From NCBI GenBank assembly GCA_031213475.1, contig JARUPZ010000006.1, positions 3,005,501 through 3,069,500 on the forward strand: a stretch of DNA of 64,000 bases. The letters are read 5' to 3'. Below, in pieces: positions 1 to 11,084 of the stretch. The DNA comes from Nereocystis luetkeana. Its lineage: Eukaryota > Sar > Phaeophyceae > Laminariales > Laminariaceae. Numbering within the stretch: position 1 is the first letter of the stretch; each line of letters opens with the position of its first letter. The notes under the pieces are model-generated. The model did not search any database. It saw nothing but the letters and a program-made list of their open reading frames with translations, and had not been told where the DNA came from. The position numbers were made by a program, and so were the translations under genes.

Positions 1-328
1 ACATTAAACCGTTCTTTCTACCCGTCGACATCCAGCACAACCAGTGTCCGTGCCGATTCTTCCATCCTAGAAGAGATACAAGTTCTGTGGTCACAAAGCT
101 ACGCCACAGAGATACTACGTTGCCACGTGTGCAGTGTGAACTGCAGTGGGCAATGCAAAGCCATGTCATCATACTAGATACGACAGGCACGACATACGCA
201 ATCTATGAAATAGTGAAACGAAAAGAAACAATCAAAGAGAAAACAAAAACAAGGTAGACAAGTCGAAAAAGAAGAAGAAAAATGAAAGCAAAATCTAAGA
301 GAAACAATCTGTCGTGCCCCCCCCCCCG
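1..328 (-). mobile_element. LINE-B 3' end copy, cut by window edge
   Basis: This is the same sequence as 23890-24240 and 54905-55255, and the reverse complement of 13480-13800. In the sense (minus) direction it is the last part of LINE-B: a C/G tract, a T-rich stretch, then a unique 3' region that elsewhere ends in an (AC)n tail. The tail would lie just left of base 1. Homology stops abruptly at about 328, just after the poly-C tract and the motif GCAGGCGAGG. It carries no coding sequence; the short open frames in it recur only because the repeat does. Confidence 0.8.
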
Positions 329-451
329 CAGGCGAGGTCTAAATGAATACAGCCGACCCCCCCCATTTTTTTCCTCGAGGAGTACCGCACAGCAAGAAAA
401 AAACGGCCGCACCAAAAAACACAGACGAGATGTGCGGGGCCGAAAACAAAA

Positions 452-531
452 AAAATCGAGAGTGACGCCTGAGGCGGAGAACGGCCGCAAAAAAACGAGA
501 GTTACACCTGAGGCGAAGGCCGGCCGCAAAC
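452..531. repeat. two tandem units of about 40 bp
   Basis: A unit starting CGAGAGTGACGCCTGAGGCG and ending with CGGCCGC plus an A-run is repeated immediately with a few changes. A weaker third partial copy follows. The stretch 329-770 around it is A-rich with no convincing coding signal. Confidence 0.5.
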
Positions 532-769
532 AATCGTCAAGGCGTGCGCGGGAACAAAAAACAAATCGAGGGTCAGGACGGAGAGATTTGTGGCCTTCTT
601 TTTTTCTGGTGCTGCCTTATCGCGAGTATGCGATGGTGGCTACCTGCCGTGACTACTGTTTCCTGATACGTTATGCATGGTCACTGCTATAAACAGCAGT
701 AGTAGTAGTGCTACCCGAATATATGTACTCTATCGTAGTTTCTACGTGTATCCCTCGCCGCTGGTACCC

Positions 770-1010
770 ATCAGACTCCATCATCCCGGACAGAACTCGG
801 GGCTCGATACTTGGCCACCCATCAGATTCCATCCCGGAAAAGCTCGGGCAGAGACACTGATCCCACCCAGGGAAAACTCGGGCCCCGATGTTTGGGCCTC
901 ATTCCGCCCAGGAGGACTCTCGGGCCCAGTTATTCGGGCCCTCGTTCCGCCCGGGAGAAAACTCGGGCCCAGGTGCTCGGGGCCGAACAAATTCCCTGGG
1001 TACCGATCTC
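770..1010. repeat. degenerate GC-rich minisatellite, about 5 units of 45-55 bp
   Basis: Units share the core AACTCGGGCCC preceded by CCCGGGAGA or a variant, and followed by a GATGTTTGGGCC-like segment. Successive units are diverged but in register. Long frames across it on both strands come from GC richness rather than coding. Confidence 0.6.
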
Positions 1011-2019
1011 TCGTGTCCCCGCCAGAGCTCATGACCTTGCGCTCCAATCTCCCCCTCTCTCTGTCATCGGCCTGGGTTCATCATGTTACAGCTGCCTCCT
1101 CCTGTGTACCGCTATCGGCTCGGTCTCACCTCGATAGCCAGCTGTTGTCGTTCGTTGAGAGAGTCCTTCTGGGGATTTCCTCCTTTCCTCGGTCCTGAAT
1201 CCTCTCTGGCCACGGGGTGGCCAGACGCCACGCGGGTTGAGTGTTGGTATTACTCAGCAGGTGCGACGCGTGGTTAACAGACAGGCACGTGATAGGCGAT
1301 AATCATGCACGGTGTGTGAACAGGATAAGGTTTGACTTGTTTCTTTCGTTCTTTGGTGGGATTGACTAACCCCAGGTAGGGCCAGAGAGCACCCGTATCG
1401 ACCATTACAGCCGATACGGGGTTTCCATGACCCAGACAATGGCCTCCCCCGCCGGGGACACTCCATTGTATACCTACATCGATATGACAGCGAGCCATCC
1501 TACGGCTTTATCGCTGCCTTACACGATGCACCCTCCGTGCGTCACTGGTCAGGTCAGTCAACGTACATCACAGAATACCCTGTCGCCCACCTGGGCGACT
1601 CCTGAAGCCCGTAGCGCTGCAACACAGTATAGACTAGTCGCCCTAAAGCATGCAACTTTGATCTTGCAATAATATATATTACGATGTTAAGAACCAACAC
1701 AACTTGAAACAAAACAGAAGTAGCAGTAATCCTAAGGTAGTAGTATGTTGAAGAAATTGGAGTGGACTTTCACCATCACACCCATCTATCTGCCAAGTGG
1801 CGAGAGAGGATAGAGACATGTTATATTTTTCGTTTTTTTAAAGATAATAATGCCATCCTCGAAAATACGGAGAACCGGGTTCGATGTCCCCGGTGACGGG
1901 AAAAAGCGCATGGAGGCCCGAGAAAAGAAGTTTCGAAAGAAGCAAGTTGGAGTATAGTCGATTCATTTGTCGTCCCCGCTTTGTTTCCAACCATTTCCAG
2001 AGCTCGCTGTGGTCGTGTC
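1011..2019. other. no recognisable gene or repeat
   Basis: I see no homology to the window's repeat families and no exon-like stretch with good splice borders. Base composition is mixed, with an A-rich patch around 1670-1760. Confidence 0.4.
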
Positions 2020-2135
2020 GACCCCCTAAGACGCCTCGACCGGCGCCTGGTGCATTCTAAGACGAATCTAAGACGGGCTAAGACGAATCTCAACGTGCCA
2101 AGACGAATTTAAGACGTGCCAAGACGTGATATAAA
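2020..2135. repeat. tandem AAGACG-based short repeat
   Basis: About nine copies of AAGACG occur at 11-14 base intervals, joined by linkers such as GGGCT, AATCT and TGCC. It lies directly upstream of the LINE-A linker coding segment, so it could be a degenerate LINE 5' flank or an independent simple repeat. Confidence 0.6.
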
Positions 2136-2154
2136 CTAGCACCTCATACCAGTC

Positions 2155-2560
2155 GAAAACAAGGGCCGCTGGGCTGGTGTACGCCCGAAGAGGTAAAAGC
2201 AGAGGTGCACTCACGATGGCAGGAGAAGGAAAATGCGAGGACGCAACTACGTGCTAACCCGGAAGACAAAAATCTACGAAAAGCTGTGAAGATTGCCGCT
2301 AAACAGCTCAAACGTGCGAGGACGGACGGAGTGCAAAAGTTCTTCGAGGAATATGTCCGTCAACTCGAAAGGCGTATCCAAGAAGGTGATCAGTTTGGGT
2401 TCTACAAGCACCTTAAGGGGATGAATGTGCAAGGAAAGAGGACTTTCCATTCGCAGTACATCAGGGACGAGGAAGGTAGATTACTACGAGACATAGGCCT
2501 CATCCGGGAACGATGGGTAAGGTGGTTCCATAAGCTGCGAAACACAAGGTCATCGACCCT
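2155..2560 (+). pseudogene. LINE-A ORF2 fragment: linker between endonuclease and reverse transcriptase
   Basis: An open frame of about 135 codons begins near GPLGWCTPEE, runs through the conserved-looking block FFEEYVRQLE, then DQFGFYKHLKG and DEEGRLLRD, and ends at RWVRWFHKLRNTRSSTL. This order is typical of the region before the RT domain in LINE ORF2 proteins. The frame stops where the 262 bp LTR begins at 2565. The continuation, starting with TLDATIVDEL, is found at 15283 on the same strand. I infer that these are the two halves of one LINE-A split by a 12.7 kb insertion. No endonuclease domain is visible upstream. Confidence 0.7.
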
Positions 2561-2564
2561 TCCT

Positions 2565-2826
2565 TGTTGATTGATCTCTAAAGGTATAGACGCAGCTGGA
2601 ACGGGAACGCGTGGTTGCTCCAGACAATATCACGGAACTCATCTTATATTATACATCCGAGCTGTCGAGCTGACTCGCCTCCTATGGAGCTACATCTAAC
2701 GAGTGGTATTGGTGGGGTACACGTTACCCCGACATCCCAATACCCTACCACCAGAATCCCTGTTCAGCATGGAACTCCTCAATCTACGATGGATCTTACG
2801 GATCGTGTTCTTGAGCACAGTCAACA
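2565..2826 (-). repeat. 3' LTR (262 bp)
   Basis: It begins TGTTGATTG and ends CAGTCAACA, so its termini form a 9 bp near-perfect inverted repeat. It contains a TATATTATA box-like stretch near 2645 and a long imperfect hairpin near 2705-2750. Mismatches with the partner LTR are at about 2575, 2600, 2613 and 2644. Confidence 0.75.
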
Positions 2827-2911
2827 TCCCCCCTGCTCACTATACACGACCATACTCCAATATCCCCCCAGGTCGGTAACTCTGTACACGACCCTACCAA
2901 TGTCCCCCCTG
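2827..2911 (-). promoter_or_regulatory. polypurine tract, present as three tandem variants
   Basis: On the minus strand CAGGGGGGA abuts the 3' LTR start (2827-2836). Similar tracts CTGGGGGGATATTGG and CAGGGGGGACATTGG occur near 2857-2872 and 2897-2911, each set in a related roughly 40 bp unit containing GTCGTGTA. In LTR retrotransposons this element primes plus-strand DNA synthesis. Triplication is unusual. Confidence 0.55.
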
Positions 2912-2979
2912 TTCCGGTGCATGACAAGGCACGAAATAGCAGGGTTGATATATCGCAATATCCAATTCACCTCATACCA

Positions 2980-3190
2980 AACTCAGAAACTCAAAAATCC
3001 AATCTGCAACTCAAAAATCAAATCCTCGAATCAACACTCAAATCCTCAAACCAGTATTCAAATGCTCAAATCCATAGCCTCTCTCTGTTGCAAACATATA
3101 AAAATACCGAAATCCAATGCCAGGTAAAACGGCATTCTTCTCGGATTCAGCCAGGTAAAACGGCATTTTCCGCGGAATTGATTCAAATTG
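2980..3190. other. low-complexity A/C-rich stretch with short repeats
   Basis: Multiple copies of ACTCAAA and AATCCTC-like words occur at 2980-3100, followed by two copies of CCAGGTAAAACGGCATT at about 3120 and 3157. Nothing suggests a product. From 3190 to 4420 I see no supported feature. Confidence 0.5.
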
Positions 3191-4424
3191 ATCAGTGTCT
3201 CTTCAGTCCTACCGACCTCTCTCAATTTCCGAATACTATCCAGACCCTCCCTCGTCGGAGAACATTTTCATGTGGACCGCACACGCCCCCAGGCGCTTCC
3301 TAGTCTCACTTCAGCCTTGTCAAAAACCTAAATCACACGTATCATCTGAAAAATACCACAGGAGTGGTCATGCCAATCGAAATAAAATCAAGTCAAGAAA
3401 CTTAATGCCAGAGATCGCGAGGAACCCCGTTCCTCCGGACAAGAGTCTCCCCTTATCCCCTACTCCCGCCATATATACACAGATCGCGACGGTAATGCGA
3501 GATAGCACATAGGTTTCCCCACTATAAAAATGTTTGACGTTGCGACCACTCGGAAAATACCAAAAACTCTCGTGTAATCCAAATCGACCGGAAACACAAT
3601 TCAAAAACAAAAAAACAATGAAATCATTCATTCAGATTCACAGGCAATCACATTTCATTAGAAACCACCCCGATACCCCAGACACTACTTACTGCTGTTG
3701 CCTCCGCCGGGGCTGCCTCTCCGTCCGGTCTCGTGGCGTCGCCGCAGCTCGGGTCATCCAGCTTATCCTCCTGGGTGAATCAAACGTCGCCTCCGCAGTA
3801 ATGACCCGACACACACAAGGGATGGGGCGTGCAATCGAGCGATTAGGTCTGCATTGGGTGTTTTGCTCTTCCCATGTGTTAACAGCTTTCCAACTCCTCT
3901 TTACCACTAAAGTTTCAAATGCGACTGTAAATAAACAGATGCTTGTCAACGAGAATATCTGGTCCCACATAAGATCCATGTATTCCTCGACCACTACATA
4001 TACCCGGATGTTTCTCTTTCCATTCTACTTCTGCTGCTGTACTCTTATTGAATATTACCCCGTTCGCATACGAGCATCTCGCCTTTTGGTACGTATCAAG
4101 GAACATGGGTGGTCCTACACATCAACTCAAAAACTTAAAAACGAGATGTCCGCGTATGAAGATCTAAATGTGTGGAATGCCGCAAACTAACGGAGTCTCA
4201 ACTAACGTGTTGCTGTACGTAGTTGGGCTCAAGGGTTCAACACATACATAGATGCTCAGACAAAACTGTAACCTGCATCTCATGCCCGTATTTGCCCAAC
4301 TAGGTAACAGTGATCTCCGGGGCCCTCCCCTCGGCAATCGCTACTGGTGTCTGGAGGCACACTATCATAATCATTCGTATTGTCTCCAGCGCGCACGCTC
4401 GAAAAGCACAAATTACGAAATTCG

Positions 4425-4497
4425 GCGAGATTCGAACCCCCGACCCACCCTTGGGAATTGTACAGCACTACCTGCTAGACCACTCATTCCGCGTAAC
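4425..4497 (-). pseudogene. tRNA-like sequence
   Basis: The minus strand has a perfect A-box match TGGTCTAGCAGG and a B-box-like GGGTTCGAATC about 45 bases downstream, in tRNA spacing. The acceptor arm pairs poorly and the T-stem has a mismatch, so it is either a decayed tRNA gene or the head of a tRNA-derived SINE. No poly-A tail or second copy is visible, so I call it a pseudo-tRNA. Confidence 0.5.
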
Positions 4498-4537
4498 GTA
4501 GAAGGAATGGACCACTGAGATACTCAGTCACTGTTAG

Positions 4538-5815
4538 ATCAGCGCAGATTGGACGGGCAGAAGTGTCGAGGTAACGCGTCGACTCCAGAGGGCATGGGCA
4601 TGCTTCGGACGGTATAAGATGGAAATTTATGACCGCCCGGGTGTGCGCCTACGCCCTAAGGTGCGAATGCTGAGAGCCGAGGTGATCGAAACGTTGCTCT
4701 ACGGTTGCGTTACTTGGAGCCCGAGCAAGACTGACTACGGTAGGCTACGGGAGGTCCACCACAAGATGCTCCTCCGATGCATCGGGTGGCGAAAACGAAA
4801 GAGCGAAAACCACATTCTATCCTATGCTAGCGCGCTTCTCAGGACAACATCTGAAAGCGTTGAGACGACGGTACGCAGACGTAGGCTCTTGTTTGCGGGC
4901 TTTGTGACACGAATGGGAGAGGAGCGTCTGCCGAGGAGGGTGATGTTTGGGGAGATGGTTGGGGGTAAGGGTTACTCCGGAGGACAGGAGTGGGACTGGA
5001 TGAGGTACCTTGAGGAGGACCTCAAGGAGTTCGGCATCAAGTTCGAAGGGTGGCGCGAGACAGCACAGAAAGCCGGCAGATGGTTCCAACGGGTCGAGGA
5101 AGGGGCGGAGGCCTTCATGCGGAAATGGCATACAGATGAGAAGGAGGCATCGGCAGAACGGCATAGAATAGCTGCAACCACCACCACAGCCGTTGACGCC
5201 AACGCGAGTGTGCAGAATGGCAGGGAAGAGGGGGGGGGCGAAAGGGGGACGAGGGGGAATGGCGGGGGGGGGGAGGGGAGGCGGTCTGCCCAACAGACGG
5301 AAGCCTGGTTATGGCCATCATCCTCATGATGCACTCCTTTCTTTGGGACCCAAGTAACTAGCATGGTGCCATCTGGTCAACTTTGCGTGTCTGTATGCTC
5401 CAGTGCCTGTCTTTGGTATTTTCTTTCCCCCCCGCCCGTGATTATCGCTTTTTTGTCCCTTCTTTTTCTTCATTTTTCTTTCATTCCCGTTTGTACCTTT
5501 TTGTGTCTTTGTTAGTATGGTCCGTTTTGCATTTTTTTTTGCGTTTTGCTATCTGCGTCTGTTTTAGTTTTGTTTTTGTTTTTGTTTTGCTTAGCTTCAT
5601 CTTCTTTTTTTAGGTCTTTGTCTGCTATTAATAGTCTCCTTTTTGCTTCCCTGGTGTCCGCAGTGGTGGAGTGCGTATGCTTGTGTTTTGTTTTTTTTGC
5701 CTCTGTTATTAATTGAGGTATTTCTTCCACTCCAGAGTTATTGGAGCCGGTCCTGCGACCACGGACTGCATTGAATTGTGAGTTAATGTGAGAACAACAA
5801 CAACAACAACAAGAT
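4538..5815 (+). mobile_element. LINE-A, 5'-truncated copy
   Basis: It starts abruptly at ATCAGCGCAGATTGG, inside the RT C-terminal region, and is nearly identical to 16429-17705. The open frame to 5329 encodes the RT thumb and C-terminal region: EIYDRPGVRLR, then ETLLYGCVTWSP, LRCIGWRKRK, RRRRLLFAGFV and a G-rich tail. The 3' UTR is T-rich, has the conserved core TGCGACCACGGACTGCATTG, and ends in an (AAC)n tail. Abrupt 5' truncation with a microsatellite tail is the classic product of target-primed reverse transcription. It lies inside the LTR element. A 4-base AGAT at both borders is too short to be sure of a target duplication. Confidence 0.8.
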
Positions 5816-6195
5816 GGGGGGGAAAAGTGTTGGATAGCGAAGAGCTTAACCCTTATAGAACCCACTAAATAATCACTAAAAAAATATCAAACTGAAAATA
5901 AACGAAAAAACGAACGAACCTCATTGGATAGAATTTAGGCCGCGTGCAACCAAAGGACCGTGGAGGACACACGCGATGAAACAAACAAAAAAGCCCGCCC
6001 AAGCCTGACCTCACGTAACTCGGTCCCACATTTGTGCGACGGGAGCATGTGGGTTATGAAAAGGAGGAGGAGGTTGGGTGGTAAGGGGGGGTCCAATACC
6101 TCGATACCTCGGTTTTGGTGACACGAGCAAACGACGGCAAGTCTTTCCCTGTGGCACCACGTAGCAGACACCACCAGCACACACCAGAAACCACC

Positions 6196-8162
6196 ATGGC
6201 GCAGCCGGCATACCCGGAAGTCGTGGCCCTCGAAGCGTTCAAGAACGGCGAGGAACTTGCCATTTACCACCAGCTGGAGCTGGTTGCGGAGCACTATTCT
6301 CCCAGGACGCGGGAGTTCGCATTCGACGCGGCCACCGCAGTCGCCCTGACTTTCTGTGAGCATGAGGACCACCCTCTTGCATTGCCCAGTGGGTTGTTTT
6401 CGAAGGAGCGGAAGGCGGCTGCCAGTGCGCATCCTGGTCTGTGCGGGGTTAGCCTGGCTGCGGTAATCGCGGGCGTCGCCTTTGGCGACGTAGCGGCGAC
6501 CGCCCAACGCAGAGGGGTTCCTGCCACCTATCGTGCGTTTCGGAATCAGGTGTGTTTGTGTTTGTTCTCCTGGCCTTTTTGTTGTACCCTGCGTTGCTGC
6601 CACGTGCTTGCTAGGAGACTTCAATGCACCATGTTAGAACCGTGTGCGAGAAACGAGCACTGCCGGTGGAGGTAACGGCAGTGCGATGTGTTCTCATCCT
6701 GCTCCTTGTGCTGGTGGAGTGTGGTACGAAGGCCAGGTGAAGGCTCCGCCCGCGCGAGTATCACACCTCCAATCTTGAACAGTCAATCGAACCATCACTA
6801 AATACAGCTGGTACTTATATCTCGGTATGTATCTAAACTCTAATTCCAAGTAGTTTTGTCTTGATATACGATCGTGCAGTTCACCAGGTATTATACGAGA
6901 CCGGTACGAGTACGTACCAGTTTGAGTATGGATGCTCGAGAAAGGGGACATTTAGTAAAACGGGGACCATCTTGCGCGATACCTGGTAGGTTGGTAGCTC
7001 GTATGTCGTGTTCTACAGCAGCAACAGCAGCAGTACTCGTAGTGCAGCAACAGCAGCAGTACTCGTAGTTTATATTTTTCCATCCGTGAATGTGTCAAGG
7101 ACTACTCGTACGTACCAGGTATAGTAGACTACCTTGTACAGCAGTAGTTGACTCACATCATAGTACTCACAACATGACTTTATACCTGATATGATCAACT
7201 GTCGTCGTGCTTGCGTGATGCACCTGGCGGTTGTACCTGAAACCACTACAAAAATAGTACCTGTACGACACGGGTTGGGATGTTGCCGTCGAGCCTTTTG
7301 TTGTGTGTCACAACGTATTGTCTAAATGCGATATTCACGACGTAAACAGAGCGGGCTGGCCGAGTGGAGCTGCTGCTGCCTGTGGTTGTCGTAGCTTCGA
7401 CACGACGGAAGGCCGCAGGCATATAGTACCGGTGCATGAGTATTATTATGCATCAGTTCTGCACACCAGTATATTTGGTGCGGGCAAACCTGGGCACTTG
7501 TACTGCCGACAACCTCTATCGCCGGAAAAGTAACGACCTTTTAGTGTTCATATTCATACTCCGACGGTCCTTATATTCTCGCTTACAGTTTTACAAAATA
7601 GGTGCAGGCTATGATTCGTTCAACAGTACTCGTGGAACAGCCGCCTGACCTTACGTAGTCGATCAAAGTTTAGCCAGGTCCTGGAACATGGTGTGCTGGC
7701 GTAGTTCACAGCTCGAAGTTACCACTACACCCTATAGTACATACTGGTGCCTGGATTTCATGTTCATAGTACTCGTTGTGTATCCTAGGGAGTGTAGCGG
7801 TATTACGCGTAGTCTAGCACGTGTATTACGGGTAACATTAATTGATCAAGGTTGTCACCTACAAGGTAGATACTGGTAGATCATTAGTACAGCAGAGCTA
7901 TAGGCGTGCAGCTTTATGTTGTAAGCAACAACACGCCGGCACATCACTCCGAAGACATGTCAAAGTGGCAGCTGACAATGCTGCTGTACCACTCTCTTTC
8001 TTGCTTGGTGCCCAGGCGTGCTTCGATGCGTCTAAGGAGCTAAACGCCTTTGGAGCTGGCGTTCAACTCAAGCGCAAAGAGTGCTTCGCGCAAGCTTGCC
8101 GAGCTCTTTTTCCGGGAAATGGGGTAGTGGAGGAATGGGCGGGGACTTCCTTCAACTCGTGA
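6196..8162 (+). CDS. candidate two-exon gene, unknown function (about 166 aa)
   Basis: Exon 1 (6196-6549) starts at an ATG in the context ACCATGG and encodes 118 codons with GC-rich third positions. Landmarks are YPEVVALEAFKNG and SPRTREFAFDAATAV. It ends in frame at CAG followed by GTGTGT, a plausible donor. Exon 2 (8016-8162) follows a strong acceptor, a pyrimidine-rich run ending GCCCAG, and adds 48 codons in phase 0 (ACFDASKELNAFGAG onwards) to a TGA. The intron would be 1466 bp. An in-frame upstream start at 6115 is possible. I recognise no domain; the protein would be soluble and alanine-rich. It lies inside the LTR element on the opposite strand. The splice model is inference; exon 1 alone is the better supported part. 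Confidence 0.45.
7014..7068. repeat. two direct copies of a 26 bp CAG-containing unit
   Basis: GCAGCAACAGCAGCAGTACT followed by CGTAG occurs twice back to back. It lies in the putative intron. Confidence 0.7.
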
Positions 8163-11084
8163 CTTCTTAGCTGACCCACCACAGACGACGTCTGCTACGG
8201 AGTGGGTTCTGTGTGTATTCGCAGACTTGAATTTTCGCCGGCCGCACGTAAAAATAGTGAGGCAAGCAGGTTTTGATAGTTGACACGTGTGGTGTGCTGA
8301 CGAGAGATTTGTTTTCACTTCAGGGATGTTAGGGTTAGCGTTGGCTTCCTCTTCGTGTACTTTTGCGCGGCATGAATAATTTTTGTTATTACTGCTGGAA
8401 ATCATCTACTGTGGGCGTCCCGCCAGTAGTGTTGGGACGTTATATGGCGCGCGCTGTTTGTTGATAATGAGCAACGCCGTGGAGGGGGCGGCGAATTATC
8501 TTCCAACCTGTATATTGGAATTCGGCGAATGTTGATTTGTACTTGGTCGCTATCTGCAGGATACGAGGTGGTTTACCCAAGTGGCAGCGGTGCTTCCTGT
8601 AATACAATAATGAAATATTGCCGAGAGAGCCGCAAGGCGAACTGTGCTGTTTCCCTATAATAGTGACTCGGGAGGGGGGGAAGGGGGGGGTGGGGTGTTC
8701 CTTCCAAGATCATTCGGTGAAGCAAGATAATAAACAGATTGTCTGCGTGAGTTTTTTGTGCTTTCGCCCTGTGCCGGTCATGCACATGCATGCCGAATCT
8801 TCCAGGCTGTTTTGTTCGTCGTTGCTGATCTCTATACTTTCGACATCTACCTGGTATTTTTTTGTCCGTATGATACATGCCGCAGAGAGGTCATCTGTCA
8901 CAACCCTGACGTCGCGTCTCTTCGTGACTGTGAATTTGGGATGTCATGAGACCGCTATACATACCCTCCATGAGGTAACCACACGATACCGGTATGGAAA
9001 CCCTGGTGGTGTTCCTCTTGGACCGACCAATCGTCAAGTTTCATTGGGTTGTTCGACATATTTTTCTCGGAACGTGGGACGTGTATATATCCGGGAGCCG
9101 CGCCCCTATAGTAGTAGTAACATCCTCTCCATCACGGCACAGATCAAGTAGAGGATATTAACTTCCGTACCCTTCAATCAAGTAACACAAAGTTGCCAAC
9201 TTTCTTGACGTGTAACTAGGGCGCCATCCGATATTGGAGGTATTTATCCTCCTGCGCGCTCAGTTCTTCAAATAAAGGAAAATGACCTGTTTGATCGGAA
9301 GCGGCCGTTTCGAAACCACTGAAAAACCCCTCTCGGAGAGAAAAAAAAACTTCCCCACCTGAAAAGCCACAAACGTTTTAGAGAGGAACAAGGTCGAATA
9401 ATCCGAGGGAAGCTTCAATCCACGCGGCTTGGTCGTGTTAGGGGTTGTAGCCCGGTTCAGATTGGCGAGCGAATCAAAATTTTGCGCGCACGGGCGTTTT
9501 CAATAAAATCCACAGAATGCCAAGTGACTTATCAAATTGATGTTTCCCATCTCTTGCTGGACTGTCTATTAGGTTGATGTGTAATGTCGGAAACCCGACA
9601 ATGGATTAATTGTCCCCGCTCCCGGATTAGTTTAACTCTGGGAATTCAGTGCCACCGAGTACTTTTTCACCGGCATGTCCATTTCCATGCTCTCTTGGTG
9701 AACTGCTCTTTTTTTCGATTGTTACTCGAGGTTGATGACTATCCAGCGACGAATTGATGATGCCCGCCCCCCAAATAGTATGCCCTGTGACGTTCAGCGC
9801 CATTGAGGCACTTTGCAAACCCGGCCGTTCTTCATCCGCATCCCCGCTTCTGGGCGTTATCTTATTTTTTCCTTTGCAGCCGGTAAGAACTCGTTGGAAC
9901 CCTACAATATATTTGTTTTGTTTTATCTTGTTTGGCCTTATTACCGGTACCATGAGTAAATCAACCGGCGAATGTTTGGGGGATAGTAGGGGACTTTTCA
10001 TCACATTATCCCCCAAAACAAACCAGGGGATCTTCAACCTGGGATGTCGCCCTAGGCCTTCGGTGCTACACTATGAAGAAAACATTTGTCACGCAGGCGT
10101 CTGTGTAACACCTTGAAAACAGAACATCATGGATATTGTGGGTTCTGGTATCATGCGCGCATTGCCATTAAAAAAAGCGGAAACCGTGCTCGCTAGAATT
10201 GAAGTTGATAAAAACTAGACTCAGGTGCCTACATCCTCGGAGGGAACCACACTTTGATGACGGTGAGAGACAGGCCCGACTAAGAAACGAACCGGGTTCG
10301 AACCGGTAAACGAAAACTTGATAAATAAGTGTGGACAGGGGTTTCCTCTCGCTCTCCGGGACGCATAAAAAGGAAAAAAAATGACCCCGCCGTCCTCAAG
10401 GCCTCCCACACGAAAACTCATCTCGTTTGATCCTTCAACCGCTTTACATGTATAGGGTTGTTCGGCGTTTATAGATAACAGACAGCCAGCCTCGCGAGAA
10501 AGGAGACGGCCGATACGCGAGGGACAAAACAAAAGTGACGCTCCCTGTGTACTGATCCCGCGACTGAAAGGAAGCTGACATCCAGCCCCTTCCACCACCC
10601 CTTTTCGTCTCCTTTAGTGCCTCTGCCCTCGCCCCCGTTTTTGCCCCCAATACTGTCGCCCCCCTAGTCCCCCTTCTTGTTTCCCACGTTGTCTCCCCCC
10701 CTGTGCACCCCTTCCGCTCTCTCCGCAAGCACCTGGTCAGTCTCTTTCCTTGCCTCGGATTTCATCTGTGGTTCATATCGCAACGCGGTGAGGGGCGGGA
10801 GATAAAATTGTTAACATATTCTCGATGTCTGTGAAGAGCAAAAACACTGCGTAGCGACTAAAGGCAACCTCTTGATCAACGCGACAGGAGGACTGGTCTG
10901 CGCTCCGTGAAGGTCTAAACTACGTCCCTCTTTCCGCGCAGTAGATGAAATTCCTGTGTGTGCGTGTCACGAGGCAGGCGAATACTCATGATTGTTGCGG
11001 CATGTTTTCGCGTTGAAACCTTGTCATTGCTTTTTTTCGACTCAGTGCTGCAAGCGGTGAAGTAATTTCAGTCCATTGGGTTGA
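8163..11084. other. no supported feature
   Basis: Mixed composition. There is a G-run near 8670-8695, a pyrimidine tract with splice-like signals near 9861-9888, and a C-rich stretch near 10620-10700. Open frames up to about 180 codons exist but have no domain, no repeated copy and no favourable composition. Confidence 0.4.

Noticed and set aside
2615..2830. A conserved protein of about 70 residues shared by 2615 and 15071
   Set aside because: The frame simply lies in the two 262 bp LTRs, so its conservation reflects recent duplication, not selection on a protein.
4817..5364. Proline-rich antisense frames of 130-158 codons here and at 16706-17253
   Set aside because: Antisense shadows of the LINE-A C-terminal coding and its G-run; identical in both copies because the DNA is.
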